DNA of 60,663 bases from Rhodospirillales bacterium (GTDB lineage: Bacteria > Pseudomonadota > Alphaproteobacteria > BOG-932 > Roseiterribacteraceae), in contig PLTD01000038.1 in assembly GCA_003165335.1 (NCBI GenBank), positions 526 through 61,188 on the forward strand, written 5' to 3'. Positions 1 through 8,428 of this stretch are shown here, in pieces. The stretch's first letter is position 1. Each line of letters begins with the position of its first letter. Made by a program: the position numbers and the translations under genes. Below the pieces are notes generated by a model. It made no database searches, was not told the DNA's origin, and worked only from the letters and a program-made list of their open reading frames with translations.

Positions 1-101
1 GGAGGTTTCTGGCGCGGCGGCCGCGTTGCGGCGTCAAGCTCGGCCGTTTCCGCCTCGGTCGGTTGGACGGTGATCGTCTCATGTTGCTCGGCGAGGATCA
101 T
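1..101 (-). CDS. N-terminal fragment of an unidentified protein (runs off the left edge)
   Basis: A minus-strand reading frame opens with ATG at 101 and stays open for 33 codons to the window edge. The visible peptide begins MILAEQHETITVQ and is rich in Glu, Thr, Ala and Pro, with no signal peptide or membrane segment. No clear ribosome binding site precedes the ATG. It diverges from the GH16 gene at 234. There is too little sequence to name a family, and the frame could be spurious. Confidence 0.35.
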   Translation of the reverse strand, partial: MILAEQHETITVQPTEAETAELDAATRPPRQKP

Positions 102-233
102 GACAGTATAAAAAGAACAAAGCATGATTATGGCAAAAAGATCTTGCGACTGCGCATTCTATGCGGTGGGCGTGAAATCGCAATTCGATCAAAGCCATGC
201 TAGAAAGTCCGCCCATTCGCACTCGAAAATTCT

Positions 234-1058
234 ATGAATGTCCCCGCAACGATGCCCGATATTCTGAAACGAATTCCTGCCTTCGCCGTTTTGGCAGCCG
301 TCGTTGCGGCGCTCACGCTTCCGGTGCATGCCGCGGCCCTGCTCAGCGACGACTTCGGAGGCATGTCCGTTGACAAGACCCTGTGGCGCCTTCCCAAGTC
401 CGAGACTTCGGCAGACGGCACCTTCGTCGGGCGGACGCAGTTTCGGGGAGGCGACAAAGCCGCGCTTCCGCCTGTCGCCGATGGTAACGTCTGTCTCGAT
501 ATTCAGAGCTTCAACCGCAGACAATCGTCGTTCTACGGGACCGAGCTGATTTCCAACCAGGCGTTCTCGGTCGGGAAGGGGCTGGACATTACCGTTCGGG
601 CCCGGATGAAAAATGCCGATTATCGCGGCATCGTTGGCGGTCTATTCCTCTATTCGCTGAGCACCGGCAGCAACACGATCCACGACGAGATCGATTTCGA
701 GATGCTGACCAACGTGCCGGACAAGATCCAGACAAATATCTACGGCAACGAGGCGCTGGGTATCGGCCATTCGGAAATGGTCCCCTACCGGCTGGGTTCG
801 ATCGCCAACGAACACAGCTACGAAATCAAGTGGCAGCCCAACCGGGTCTCCTGGCTGATCGACGGCGAAGTCGTCCGCACGACGACCAGCAACATCCCGA
901 CCCGCCCGATGAATTTCTATCTGAACATCTGGGCGCCGGATAAATATTGGCCGCAAGGCTTCAGCGACACCATCCAGCCCTCGGACACTCAGGCGTCGAA
1001 CATCGTCCTGGACTCGCTGTGCATCGCATCGGTGACAATCAAGCCGCTGAAGCCATAA
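234..1058 (+). CDS. secreted glycoside hydrolase family 16 protein
   Basis: 274 residues. A signal peptide covers about residues 1-34 (basic start, hydrophobic AFAVLAAVVAALTL, then VHAAA). The rest looks like a GH16 beta-jelly-roll. The diagnostic active-site strand HDEIDFEML carries the E-x-D-x-E triad at E152, D154 and E156, as in beta-1,3/1,4-glucanases (nucleophile, helper Asp, acid/base). Later stretches such as YEIKWQPNRVSWLIDG and PMNFYLNIWAP are also typical of GH16. An alternative start is Met7 at 252; neither start has a strong Shine-Dalgarno. Family assignment is firm. Substrate (laminarin-like, mixed-linkage or other glucan or galactan) is not determined. It stands alone, 114 bp before the amidohydrolase gene. 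Confidence 0.85.
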   Translation: MNVPATMPDILKRIPAFAVLAAVVAALTLPVHAAALLSDDFGGMSVDKTLWRLPKSETSADGTFVGRTQFRGGDKAALPPVADGNVCLDIQSFNRRQSSFYGTELISNQAFSVGKGLDITVRARMKNADYRGIVGGLFLYSLSTGSNTIHDEIDFEMLTNVPDKIQTNIYGNEALGIGHSEMVPYRLGSIANEHSYEIKWQPNRVSWLIDGEVVRTTTSNIPTRPMNFYLNIWAPDKYWPQGFSDTIQPSDTQASNIVLDSLCIASVTIKPLKP

Positions 1059-1172
1059 GGCAGGTTGGCGAAGCGTAACCCACCCTCTGCAACCCGCTTC
1101 CCGCCCGGCATCCGGCAGTGGTATGATCCGCGCAACCGGCCGATCTAGCGGCCGTCGTTTGGGGAGGCAGTA

Positions 1173-2888
1173 ATGGCCGCGGAATTTGATTGCGTGATTC
1201 GGGGTGGAACCGTCGTCGACGGGACCGGGCATGATCCGGTTGTGGCGGATGTCGCCATTCGTGACGGCAAGATCGCCGCGGTCGGCAAGATCGCCGGCAA
1301 GGGCACGCAGGAAATCGACGCTTCCGGCCGGCTGGTGACGCCCGGCTTCATCGATATTCACACCCATTATGACGGTCAGGCGATCTGGTCGACGCGGATG
1401 AACCCCTCGTCCTCCCATGGCGTGACGACGGTGGTGATGGGCAATTGCGGTGTCGGCTTCGCGCCCTGCCGCAAAGCCGATCACGACATGCTGATCAATG
1501 TCATGGAAGGGGTTGAGGATATTCCCGGCGCCGTCATGTCCGAAGGCCTGTCCTGGGACTGGGAAACCTTCCCGCAATATCTCGATGCTCTGGACGCCCG
1601 TCCGCGCGATATCGACACCGCCGCCTATCTGCCGCACTCGCCGCTGCGCGTCTATGCCATGGGCGAACGCGGGGCCAACCGCGAGCCGGCGACCCCTGAG
1701 GATCTGGCCCGCATGCGCGAATTGGCGCGTGAGGCTGTTGAGGCCGGGGCGCTGGGCTTTGCCACCTCCCGACTCCATATCCACCGCACTGCCGAAGGCG
1801 AAGCGATTCCCAGCTTCTCCTCGTCCGAGGCTGAACTTCAGGCCATCACCTCCGGCATGAAGCAGGCCGGCAAGGGTGTCATCCAGATGGTGATGGATTT
1901 CCCAGATGAGCAGTGGGCCAATCTGGCGATGCTGCGCCGTCTGGCTGAACAGTCGGGTCGCCCGGCCACCTTCACTATGGGCTCCGGCAATGCCGGCCCG
2001 GAAGGCTGGCGCGAAGGCTTGAAGCGGGTCGAGGACGCCAACAGTCACGGCGTGCCGATCACGGCGCAGGTTTTTCCGCGCCCGATCGGCCTGGTCCAGG
2101 GACATAATCTCTCGATCAATTCCTTCAGCGAATGCCCGACCTATAAGGCGATGTCGGGCCTGTCTTTCGAGGCCAAGATCGCCGAGCTGCACAAGCCCGA
2201 GGTTCGCGCCAAGCTGCTGACCGAAAAGCCCGGTGAGGGCACCATGCTTGCGATGCTGGCGCGCAATTACGACTGGATGTTCCCGCTCTCCGACCCGCCG
2301 GATTACGAGCCGCCGGCCGAAACCAGCGTCGGCGCCACCGCCCGCAGGCTCGGTGTCCCCCCAGAGGAAGTCATCTATGATTGGCTTCTCAAGGATAACG
2401 GCAAGGCGATGGTCTATGTCGCCTTGGGCAATTTCTATAACGCAAAGCTCGATTCCGTCCGCGAGATGCTGCAGCACGACAATACCGTGCTGGGGCTGGG
2501 CGACGGCGGTGCGCATTACGGCATGATCTGCGATGCCAGCTATCCGACCTTCATGTTGTCGCACTGGACCCGCGACCGGCCCGAGGGGCGTCTGCCGATC
2601 GCCTGGGCGGTCAAAGCCTTGGCCAATGATCCGGCCCGCGCCGTCGGGCTCAACGATCGCGGCATTCTGGCTCCCGGTTATAAGGCCGACATCAATGTCA
2701 TCGATTACGACAAGCTGGCGCTCAACCAGCCGACCGTTGTCTACGATCTGCCGGCCGGCGGACGTCGCCTGGACCAGACCGCGCGCGGCTATGACATGAT
2801 GATCGTCGCCGGCAAGGTCGTCTATCGCGGCGGCCAACCCACCGGCGAACTGCCGGGCAAGCTGGTGCGCGGCGCGCAGGCAATTTAG
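1173..2888 (+). CDS. amidohydrolase, N-acyl-D-amino-acid deacylase family
   Basis: 571 residues, cytoplasmic, a usual length for D-aminoacylase-type metal-dependent amidohydrolases. The N-terminal beta-sandwich strand (DCVIRGGTVVDGTG) leads into the barrel motif GFIDIHTHYDG with metal ligands H63 and H65. The NCGVGFAPC segment places a Cys at 92, where D-aminoacylase has a zinc-ligand Cys. LGLGDGGAHYG near the C-terminus holds the conserved catalytic Asp. A GGGGAGG Shine-Dalgarno lies 5 nt before the ATG. It is the first gene of a same-strand run with a second amidohydrolase and two AtuA-like proteins, so it probably cleaves an amide, lactam or ester in an unknown catabolic route rather than a D-amino acid; the substrate is inference. 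Confidence 0.85.
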   Translation: MAAEFDCVIRGGTVVDGTGHDPVVADVAIRDGKIAAVGKIAGKGTQEIDASGRLVTPGFIDIHTHYDGQAIWSTRMNPSSSHGVTTVVMGNCGVGFAPCRKADHDMLINVMEGVEDIPGAVMSEGLSWDWETFPQYLDALDARPRDIDTAAYLPHSPLRVYAMGERGANREPATPEDLARMRELAREAVEAGALGFATSRLHIHRTAEGEAIPSFSSSEAELQAITSGMKQAGKGVIQMVMDFPDEQWANLAMLRRLAEQSGRPATFTMGSGNAGPEGWREGLKRVEDANSHGVPITAQVFPRPIGLVQGHNLSINSFSECPTYKAMSGLSFEAKIAELHKPEVRAKLLTEKPGEGTMLAMLARNYDWMFPLSDPPDYEPPAETSVGATARRLGVPPEEVIYDWLLKDNGKAMVYVALGNFYNAKLDSVREMLQHDNTVLGLGDGGAHYGMICDASYPTFMLSHWTRDRPEGRLPIAWAVKALANDPARAVGLNDRGILAPGYKADINVIDYDKLALNQPTVVYDLPAGGRRLDQTARGYDMMIVAGKVVYRGGQPTGELPGKLVRGAQAI

Positions 2889-2890
2889 GG

Positions 2891-2974
2891 GTCATTGCGA
2901 GAAGCACAGCGACGAAGAAATCCAGAGCTGCAGGCACCTCGGCTTCTGGATTGCTTCGCTGCGCTCGCAATGAC
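2891..2974. repeat. REP-like intergenic palindrome, copy 1
   Basis: The 84-bp element begins GTCATTGCGAG and ends with its exact inverse complement CTCGCAATGAC. Inside are a second arm pair (AAATCCAGA and TCTGGATT) and GCTTCGCTGCG. It fills the gap between the two amidohydrolase genes and could fold into one long mRNA hairpin. Sequences of this type recur in many alphaproteobacterial genomes as short intergenic repeats. The same element occurs at 6021-6120. Confidence 0.85.
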
Positions 2975-3003
2975 GGCGTTTAGAATCGACGAGGAGCAAA
3001 ACC

Positions 3004-4176
3004 ATGACCGCATCCGCAGCCTATCGTTTCATCGACAGCGACACCCATCTGACCGAGCCGGCGGATGTCTGGACCAGCCGGGTGCCCGCGAAGTGGAAGG
3101 ACAAGGTTCCCAACGTCCGCTGGGTGAACGACGGCAAGTCGCAATGCTGGTTCGTCGGCGACAAGCAGATGTACGATGTCGGCTCCAGCGCCAACGCGGG
3201 CTGGCCGGAACCCTTTCCCAGCCATCCGCCGACCTATGCGACGGCCCATCCCGCGTCTTACGACGCTAAGGCGCGGCTCGAATATATGGACAGCATCGGC
3301 TGCTGGGCCCAGGTGGTCTATCCCAATGTCGGCGGGTTCGGCAGTCAGGAATTCCTCAAGATGGGGGACTCCGAACTCATGTTGGCCTGCGTCCAGGCCT
3401 ATAACGATTTTCAGCGCGATTGGGCCGAGCCCGACCCGCGCCGCTTCGTCACCATGATCGCCCTGCCGTTCTGGAATGTCGAACAGGCGGTCAAGGAGAT
3501 CGAGCGTTCGGCGAAGAAGGGACACAAGGGCGTTCTGTTCACCGCCGCGCCCCAGGATTACGGCTTGCCGGTTCTGGCGGACCGTCACTGGGACCCGCTG
3601 TGGGCTGCAGCGCAGGCGCATGATCTGCCGATCAGCTTCCATATCGGCAGCGGCGATTTCCTCGAGGAATCGAAGGATAACTACACGCAGAAACGGCTGA
3701 AGGCCGACGGCTGGGCCGTCACCTATGCACGGACGACGACCAATCTGCTTTTGGCCAATGCGATGCAGCTCGGCGATCTGCTGTTGTCTGGCGTATTGGC
3801 GCGCTATCCCACGCTGAAATTCGTCTCGGTGGAAAGCGGCATCGGCTGGATCCCCTTCCTGCTGGAATCGACCGATTATCATTTCAAGGCGGCCGATGTG
3901 CGCGGCGCCCGGCCCGAGTTCAAGATGCTGCCCAGCGAGTATTTCCACCGTCAGGTCTATGGCTGTTACTGGTTCGAAAAGGGCGTATCGGACGAGTTGT
4001 TGGACAAGGTCGGCATCGACAAGATCATGTTCGAAACCGACTTCCCGCACGTCACCTGCCTTTACGGCAATGTCGACGAGTCGATCGAAGCCGGTATCGG
4101 CGACAAACCCGAATCCGTGAAGCGCCGGATACTGTTCGATAACGCTGCCGAACTTTACAAAGTCGATCTGAATTAA
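3004..4176 (+). CDS. amidohydrolase family 2 (PF04909-type TIM-barrel) protein
   Basis: 390 residues. The opening FIDSDTHLTEP holds the D-x-H metal motif (D13, H15). Further barrel motifs are ISFHIGSGDF and FETDFPHVTCLYG near the C-terminus, with the metal- or proton-relay Asp. This is the superfamily of ACMSD-like decarboxylases and hydrolases, many of which act on ring-cleavage or acyl intermediates. A GAGGAG Shine-Dalgarno sits 8 nt before the ATG. It lies 115 bp downstream of the D-aminoacylase-like gene, with a REP-like palindrome between, and 26 bp before the first AtuA-like gene, so co-transcription is likely. Hydrolase versus decarboxylase cannot be told from sequence. Confidence 0.85.
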   Translation: MTASAAYRFIDSDTHLTEPADVWTSRVPAKWKDKVPNVRWVNDGKSQCWFVGDKQMYDVGSSANAGWPEPFPSHPPTYATAHPASYDAKARLEYMDSIGCWAQVVYPNVGGFGSQEFLKMGDSELMLACVQAYNDFQRDWAEPDPRRFVTMIALPFWNVEQAVKEIERSAKKGHKGVLFTAAPQDYGLPVLADRHWDPLWAAAQAHDLPISFHIGSGDFLEESKDNYTQKRLKADGWAVTYARTTTNLLLANAMQLGDLLLSGVLARYPTLKFVSVESGIGWIPFLLESTDYHFKAADVRGARPEFKMLPSEYFHRQVYGCYWFEKGVSDELLDKVGIDKIMFETDFPHVTCLYGNVDESIEAGIGDKPESVKRRILFDNAAELYKVDLN

Positions 4177-4202
4177 CGTCCCTTTTTCGAGGCCAATTCG
4201 TC

Positions 4203-6014
4203 ATGTCAGAAAAAATCGTCCGTATCGGCGGCGCTTCGGGTGCGTTCGTCGACAGCGCCATGGCTGTCCCGCAGCTTTTGACCGTACCGGGGATCAACTA
4301 TCTGATCTTTGACTATCTGGCCGAAGGGTCGATGGGTGTGTTCGGCCGGATGCAGGCCGCTAACCCGGCTTCCGGCTATTTGCCGGATTTTGTCGATGTC
4401 CATGTTGGCCCCTATCTGCAGGAGATAAAGGCCAAGGGAGTCAAGATCGTCTCCAATGCGGGCGGCCTCAACCCGCAAGGGTTGGCCGATGCATTGCGGC
4501 GCCGGGCCGACGAGATGGGTGTCAAGCTCACCATCGCCACCGTTGACGGCGACGATCTGCGGTCGCGCCTCGATGAACTGCGCAAGCGCGGCGTTAAGGA
4601 AATGTTCACCGGCGCCCCGCTACCGGACAAGATCCTCACCGCCAATGCCTATTTCGGCGGCTTCCCGATTGCCGACGCGCTGGCGCGCGGGGCGGATGTC
4701 GTGCTGACCGGCCGCGTGGTCGACAGCGCGCTCATACTTGGGCCGCTGATCCACGAGTTCGGCTGGAAACCTGAGGATTATGATCTTCTGTCGGCCGGAA
4801 CCGTTGCCGGCCATCTATTGGAATGCGGCGCTCAGGTTTCGGGTGGCACCTTCACCGATTGGGCCGACGTGCCGGATTGGGCCCACACCGGTTATCCCGT
4901 CGGCGAATGCCGGGCCGACGGCAGTTGCGTCATCACCAAGCCGGATGGCACCGGCGGTCTTGTCTCGGTCGGCACGGTCGCCGAGCAACTGATGTACGAA
5001 GTGACCGACCCACAGGAATATATCGTCCCCGACGTGGTCGTCGATTTCACCACGGTGAATCTGAAACAAGAGGGGCCGAACCGGGTCCGCGTCTCAGGCG
5101 CCACAGGTTATGCGCCGACGCCCACCTATAAGGTCAGCGTCACCTATGACGACGGCTGGCGCTCTGTGGCGGTGACGCCGATTATCGGCGTCGACGCGGT
5201 AAAGCGGGCCGAGCGGCAGGCTGCAGCGATCCTGGAACGCACGCGCGAGATGCTGCGCGACCGCAATCTTGCCGATTGGCGTATCAGCCATACGGAAATC
5301 CTGGGCAATGAGGCCGGCTATGGTCACCGCGCCCGCCAGCAGGGCAGCCGCGAAGTGCTGATGAAGCTGGTGGTCGAACATGAAGACAAGAAGGCGGCCG
5401 ACCTGTTTTGGCGCGAGCAGAACTCGGCGATCATGAATATGTCGGTCGGCTCCTCGATCGGGCTAGGCGGGGTCAGCATGCCGATCACTCAGCATTACTC
5501 CTTCCTGATCGACAAGACCGAACTCGAAGCCCGCGTGACGGTGGAAGGCGAAGCCCGGATTGTAAAGGTGCCGACCGCCGGCGGTTACCGGAAAGACAGC
5601 ACGGTGCGCCCGCCGGTGCCGGCAGCGCCGCATGAGGCAGCCAACACGACCGTCCCGCTGGTGTCGCTCGCCTGGGCGCGCAGCGGGGAGAAGGGCGATC
5701 TGTTCAATGTCGCCGTCATCGCGCGGCGTCCGGACTATCTGGGATACATCCGCCAGGCCATGACCCCGGCGGCTATAGCCGACTGGTACCGGCATTTCCT
5801 GGCCGACAGCAATGCGCCCAAGATCCAGTCCTATGAAGTTCCGGGCATCGACGCGCTCAATTTCGTGGTAGATGAATCCATGGCCGGCGGCATCAACAAG
5901 TCCCCGCGGCTGGATTCCGGCGCCAAGGGCATGGCCCAGCAGCTCCTGGAGTTTCCGATCCCGGTGCCGGAAGCGGTGGCCTCCCGGGTCAACGCGTCGG
6001 CGCGAGCGGCATAA
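4203..6014 (+). CDS. AtuA-like acyclic terpene utilization family protein, copy 1
   Basis: 603 residues. It starts KIVRIGGASGAFVDSAMAVPQL, typical of the AtuA/DUF1446 core (about residues 1-450). A C-terminal AtuA-like ferredoxin-fold domain follows (about 490-595), with the hallmark SLAWARSGEKGDLFNVAVIAR and a late LNFVVDESMAGGINKSPRLD. AtuA was defined in the Pseudomonas citronellol/geraniol cluster, where its biochemical role is unclear. Here there are no geranyl-CoA carboxylase subunits nearby, so naming it AtuA in the strict sense would overreach. The next gene is a close paralogue of the same architecture (copy 2 at 6140), a likely local duplication. Confidence 0.85.
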   Translation: MSEKIVRIGGASGAFVDSAMAVPQLLTVPGINYLIFDYLAEGSMGVFGRMQAANPASGYLPDFVDVHVGPYLQEIKAKGVKIVSNAGGLNPQGLADALRRRADEMGVKLTIATVDGDDLRSRLDELRKRGVKEMFTGAPLPDKILTANAYFGGFPIADALARGADVVLTGRVVDSALILGPLIHEFGWKPEDYDLLSAGTVAGHLLECGAQVSGGTFTDWADVPDWAHTGYPVGECRADGSCVITKPDGTGGLVSVGTVAEQLMYEVTDPQEYIVPDVVVDFTTVNLKQEGPNRVRVSGATGYAPTPTYKVSVTYDDGWRSVAVTPIIGVDAVKRAERQAAAILERTREMLRDRNLADWRISHTEILGNEAGYGHRARQQGSREVLMKLVVEHEDKKAADLFWREQNSAIMNMSVGSSIGLGGVSMPITQHYSFLIDKTELEARVTVEGEARIVKVPTAGGYRKDSTVRPPVPAAPHEAANTTVPLVSLAWARSGEKGDLFNVAVIARRPDYLGYIRQAMTPAAIADWYRHFLADSNAPKIQSYEVPGIDALNFVVDESMAGGINKSPRLDSGAKGMAQQLLEFPIPVPEAVASRVNASARAA

Positions 6015-6020
6015 CATTCT

Positions 6021-6120
6021 CCGTCATTGCGAGCACAGCGAAGCAATCCAGAGCCCTACCGCGCTGAAACTGGGCAAGCGGCTCTGGATTGCTTCGTCGC
6101 TGCGCTTCTCGCAATGACGG
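6021..6120. repeat. REP-like intergenic palindrome, copy 2
   Basis: The 100-bp element has perfect 13-bp terminal inverted repeats, CCGTCATTGCGAG and CTCGCAATGACGG. Nested internal arms are AAGCAATCCAGAGCC and GGCTCTGGATTGCTT, so it forms a nearly continuous hairpin. It lies exactly between the two AtuA-like paralogues and shares its ends with copy 1 at 2891-2974. It may have been mobilised as a non-autonomous element; no target duplication is obvious. Confidence 0.9.
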
Positions 6121-6139
6121 TGCGAGGGGAGCGTCAACA

Positions 6140-7936
6140 ATGACGGACAAAATCGTCAAGATCGGCGGCGCGGCCGGCGCCTCGATCGACAGCGCCATTG
6201 CAGTGCCGCAGCTGCTCGCCGTGCCTGGCATGAATTACCTGATCTTCGACTATCTGGGCGAAGGCGCAATGGGCCTGTTCGCCAAGCTGCAGCAGATGGA
6301 CCCGAACTCGGGCTATATGACCGATTTCATCGACGTCCATGTCGCGCCTTACATGAGCGAGCTGAAGGCCAAGGGCGTTAAGTTCGTGGCCAATGCCGGG
6401 GCGCTGAACCCGCGCGGGCTTGCGGCGGCTCTGGCCAAACGTGCGGCAGAACAGGGCGTGTTGCTCAAGATCGGCGTGGTCGACGGCGACGATCTGCGCG
6501 GCCGCGTGGAAGAACTGCGCGCCGAGCGCCATCGCGACATGTTCTCGGGCGCAGCCTTTCCCGACACGGTGCTCAGCATCAACGCCTATCTCGGCGGCTT
6601 TCCCATCGCTGCGGCGCTGGCCGAAGGGGCAGATATTGTCGTCACCGGCCGTGTTGTCGACAGCGCGCTGATCTTGGGTCCTTTGATCCATGAATTCGGC
6701 TGGAAGCCGACGGATTACCAGTTGCTCGCCGCCGGCACCGCTGCCGGCCACCTGCTGGAATGCGGCGCGCAATCGACCGGCGGCACATTCACCGATTGGC
6801 GCGACGTCCCCGATTGGGCCCACGCCGGCTATCCGGTCGGCGAATGCCATGCCGACGGCACCATTGTGATGACTAAGCCCGAGGGCTCCGGCGGCCTCTG
6901 CTCCGTCGGCACGGTGGCCGAGCAGCTACTTTACGAGGTCAGCGACCCGCAGGCCTATATCGTGCCCGATGTCGTCTGCGACTTCAGCGGCGTTAGGCTG
7001 GAGCAGATCGGTCCAGACCGCGTTAAGGTCACCGGCGTAAAAGGCTATGCCCCGACAGCGACCTACAAGGTCTGCGTCATCTATGAAGACGGCTGGCGCG
7101 CGACTTCGGTGATGCCGATCGTCGGCATCGACGCCGCCGCTAAGGCCGAGCGTCAGGCCGGCGCGATCCTGGAGCGAACCCGAGAGATGTTGCGCGACCG
7201 CAACCTGGGCGATTTCCGCATGACCCATGTCGAGATTCTGGACGGGGAGGGCAGCTACGGCGCTCACCGCCGCGGCGGTGGGATGGCGCGCGAGGCGATC
7301 TCCAAGGTCGCGGTCGAGCATGACGACAAACGCGCTGTCGATATCTTCTGGCGGGAACAGTTCTCCGCGATGATGAATATGTCTGTCGGTAGCACCATCG
7401 GCAGTCTGGCAGGTTTCGGCCGCGGGCCCGGGCCGGTGACCAGGATGTTTTCCTTCCTGTTGCACAAGGAGAAGTTGTACGCCAACGTGCTGGTCGACGG
7501 GCGCGAAGTTCCGTTCCGTGCGGGCAGGGCGGATGTGTTCCGGCCGTCTATGGTCGAACGACCACCGGCGCCGCCTGAACCGCAAGACGCCGACACCGTG
7601 TCCACTGTGCCGCTGATTTCGCTGGCTTGGGCGCGCAGTGGCGACAAGGGGGACCTGTTCAATGTCGGCGTTATCGCCCGCAAACCGGAATATTTGCCCT
7701 ATATTCGTGCCGCACTGACGCCTGAGGCGGTGAGGGACTGGTACGCCCATTTCGGTGCGACACGGGTCGACCGCTTCGACCTTCCCGGCTTCAACGCGCT
7801 CAATTTCGTCGTCGACGAATCGCTTGCGGGCGGCATCAACAATTCCCCGCGTCTGGACGCCGCCGCTAAGGGAATGGCCCAGCAGCTGTTGGAATTCCCG
7901 GTACCGGTGTCGCGCGCGCTGGCGGGGGCGCTGTAA
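6140..7936 (+). CDS. AtuA-like acyclic terpene utilization family protein, copy 2
   Basis: 598 residues with the same two-domain layout as copy 1: DUF1446 core from KIVKIGGAAGASIDS, then a C-terminal domain with SLAWARSGDKGDLFNVGVIAR and LNFVVDESLAGGINNSPRLD. I place the start at 6140 (MTDKIVKIGG). It aligns with copy 1 and follows GAGGGG at 10-15 nt. An upstream in-frame start at 6089 would translate the REP-like palindrome and is rejected. The paralogues may form a heteromer or act on different chain lengths; that is inference. The TAA stop overlaps the ATG of the SRPBCC gene, so the two are translationally coupled. Confidence 0.85.
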   Translation: MTDKIVKIGGAAGASIDSAIAVPQLLAVPGMNYLIFDYLGEGAMGLFAKLQQMDPNSGYMTDFIDVHVAPYMSELKAKGVKFVANAGALNPRGLAAALAKRAAEQGVLLKIGVVDGDDLRGRVEELRAERHRDMFSGAAFPDTVLSINAYLGGFPIAAALAEGADIVVTGRVVDSALILGPLIHEFGWKPTDYQLLAAGTAAGHLLECGAQSTGGTFTDWRDVPDWAHAGYPVGECHADGTIVMTKPEGSGGLCSVGTVAEQLLYEVSDPQAYIVPDVVCDFSGVRLEQIGPDRVKVTGVKGYAPTATYKVCVIYEDGWRATSVMPIVGIDAAAKAERQAGAILERTREMLRDRNLGDFRMTHVEILDGEGSYGAHRRGGGMAREAISKVAVEHDDKRAVDIFWREQFSAMMNMSVGSTIGSLAGFGRGPGPVTRMFSFLLHKEKLYANVLVDGREVPFRAGRADVFRPSMVERPPAPPEPQDADTVSTVPLISLAWARSGDKGDLFNVGVIARKPEYLPYIRAALTPEAVRDWYAHFGATRVDRFDLPGFNALNFVVDESLAGGINNSPRLDAAAKGMAQQLLEFPVPVSRALAGAL

Positions 7937-8418
7937 TGAGGATCGAACAAAACCCCGGTTACGATCCGGCCAATGTCGTGCGCTCCGAAATCGTTGAGAT
8001 CCAAGCCCCGGCCTCGGTCGTCTGGGAAATCCTGACGGACCTGCCGCGATACGGCGAATGGAACCCTTTTTGCGTGAAAGCGGTCTCGACGCTGCAGATA
8101 GGCGCGCCGATCGAGATGACACTCACCAACTATTGGAACAGCGAATTGGCAGTCAACGTGGAGTATGTGTGTGCTGCGGACCGCGAAAAAATGTTGTCCT
8201 GGCAGCTCCCATATACGCCCGAATGGCCCTACGCCGCGCGCCGCGACCAGGTACTCGTGGCGCTGGGGCCAAGCCGCTGCTCATACCAGTCTATCAATGC
8301 CTTCTTCGGCGACACCGGTGTGCACGTAAAGCGCTTCTGCGGCGATTGGGTGAAGACCGCCTTCGACGCCACGGCGCAGGCGCTCAAAGCCCGGGCCGAG
8401 GCGATGTACCGGCCTTAA
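7936..8418 (+). CDS. SRPBCC (START/Bet v1-like) domain protein
   Basis: 160 residues. The opening VRSEIVEIQAPASVVWEILTDLPRYGEWNPF is the signature of the polyketide-cyclase/SRPBCC fold, a helix-grip domain with a deep hydrophobic ligand cavity. There are no catalytic residues to point to; members bind or cyclise lipids, polyketides and aromatic compounds. It overlaps the stop codon of the second AtuA-like gene (TAATG), so it belongs to that operon and probably binds the pathway substrate or an intermediate. It ends 10 bp before the convergent luciferase-like gene. Confidence 0.75.
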   Translation: MRIEQNPGYDPANVVRSEIVEIQAPASVVWEILTDLPRYGEWNPFCVKAVSTLQIGAPIEMTLTNYWNSELAVNVEYVCAADREKMLSWQLPYTPEWPYAARRDQVLVALGPSRCSYQSINAFFGDTGVHVKRFCGDWVKTAFDATAQALKARAEAMYRP

Positions 8419-8428
8419 GGCGTCGTCG

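Noticed and set aside
642-2837. Long minus-strand open frame (731 codons) opposite the D-aminoacylase-like gene
   Set aside because: It is antisense to a gene with clear catalytic motifs and codon pattern; the translation is low-complexity (Arg, His, Asp, Gly rich), typical of a GC-rich shadow frame.
6926-8122. Minus-strand frame of 398 codons
   Set aside because: Antisense to the AtuA-like and SRPBCC genes, with no recognisable domain and no ribosome binding site.
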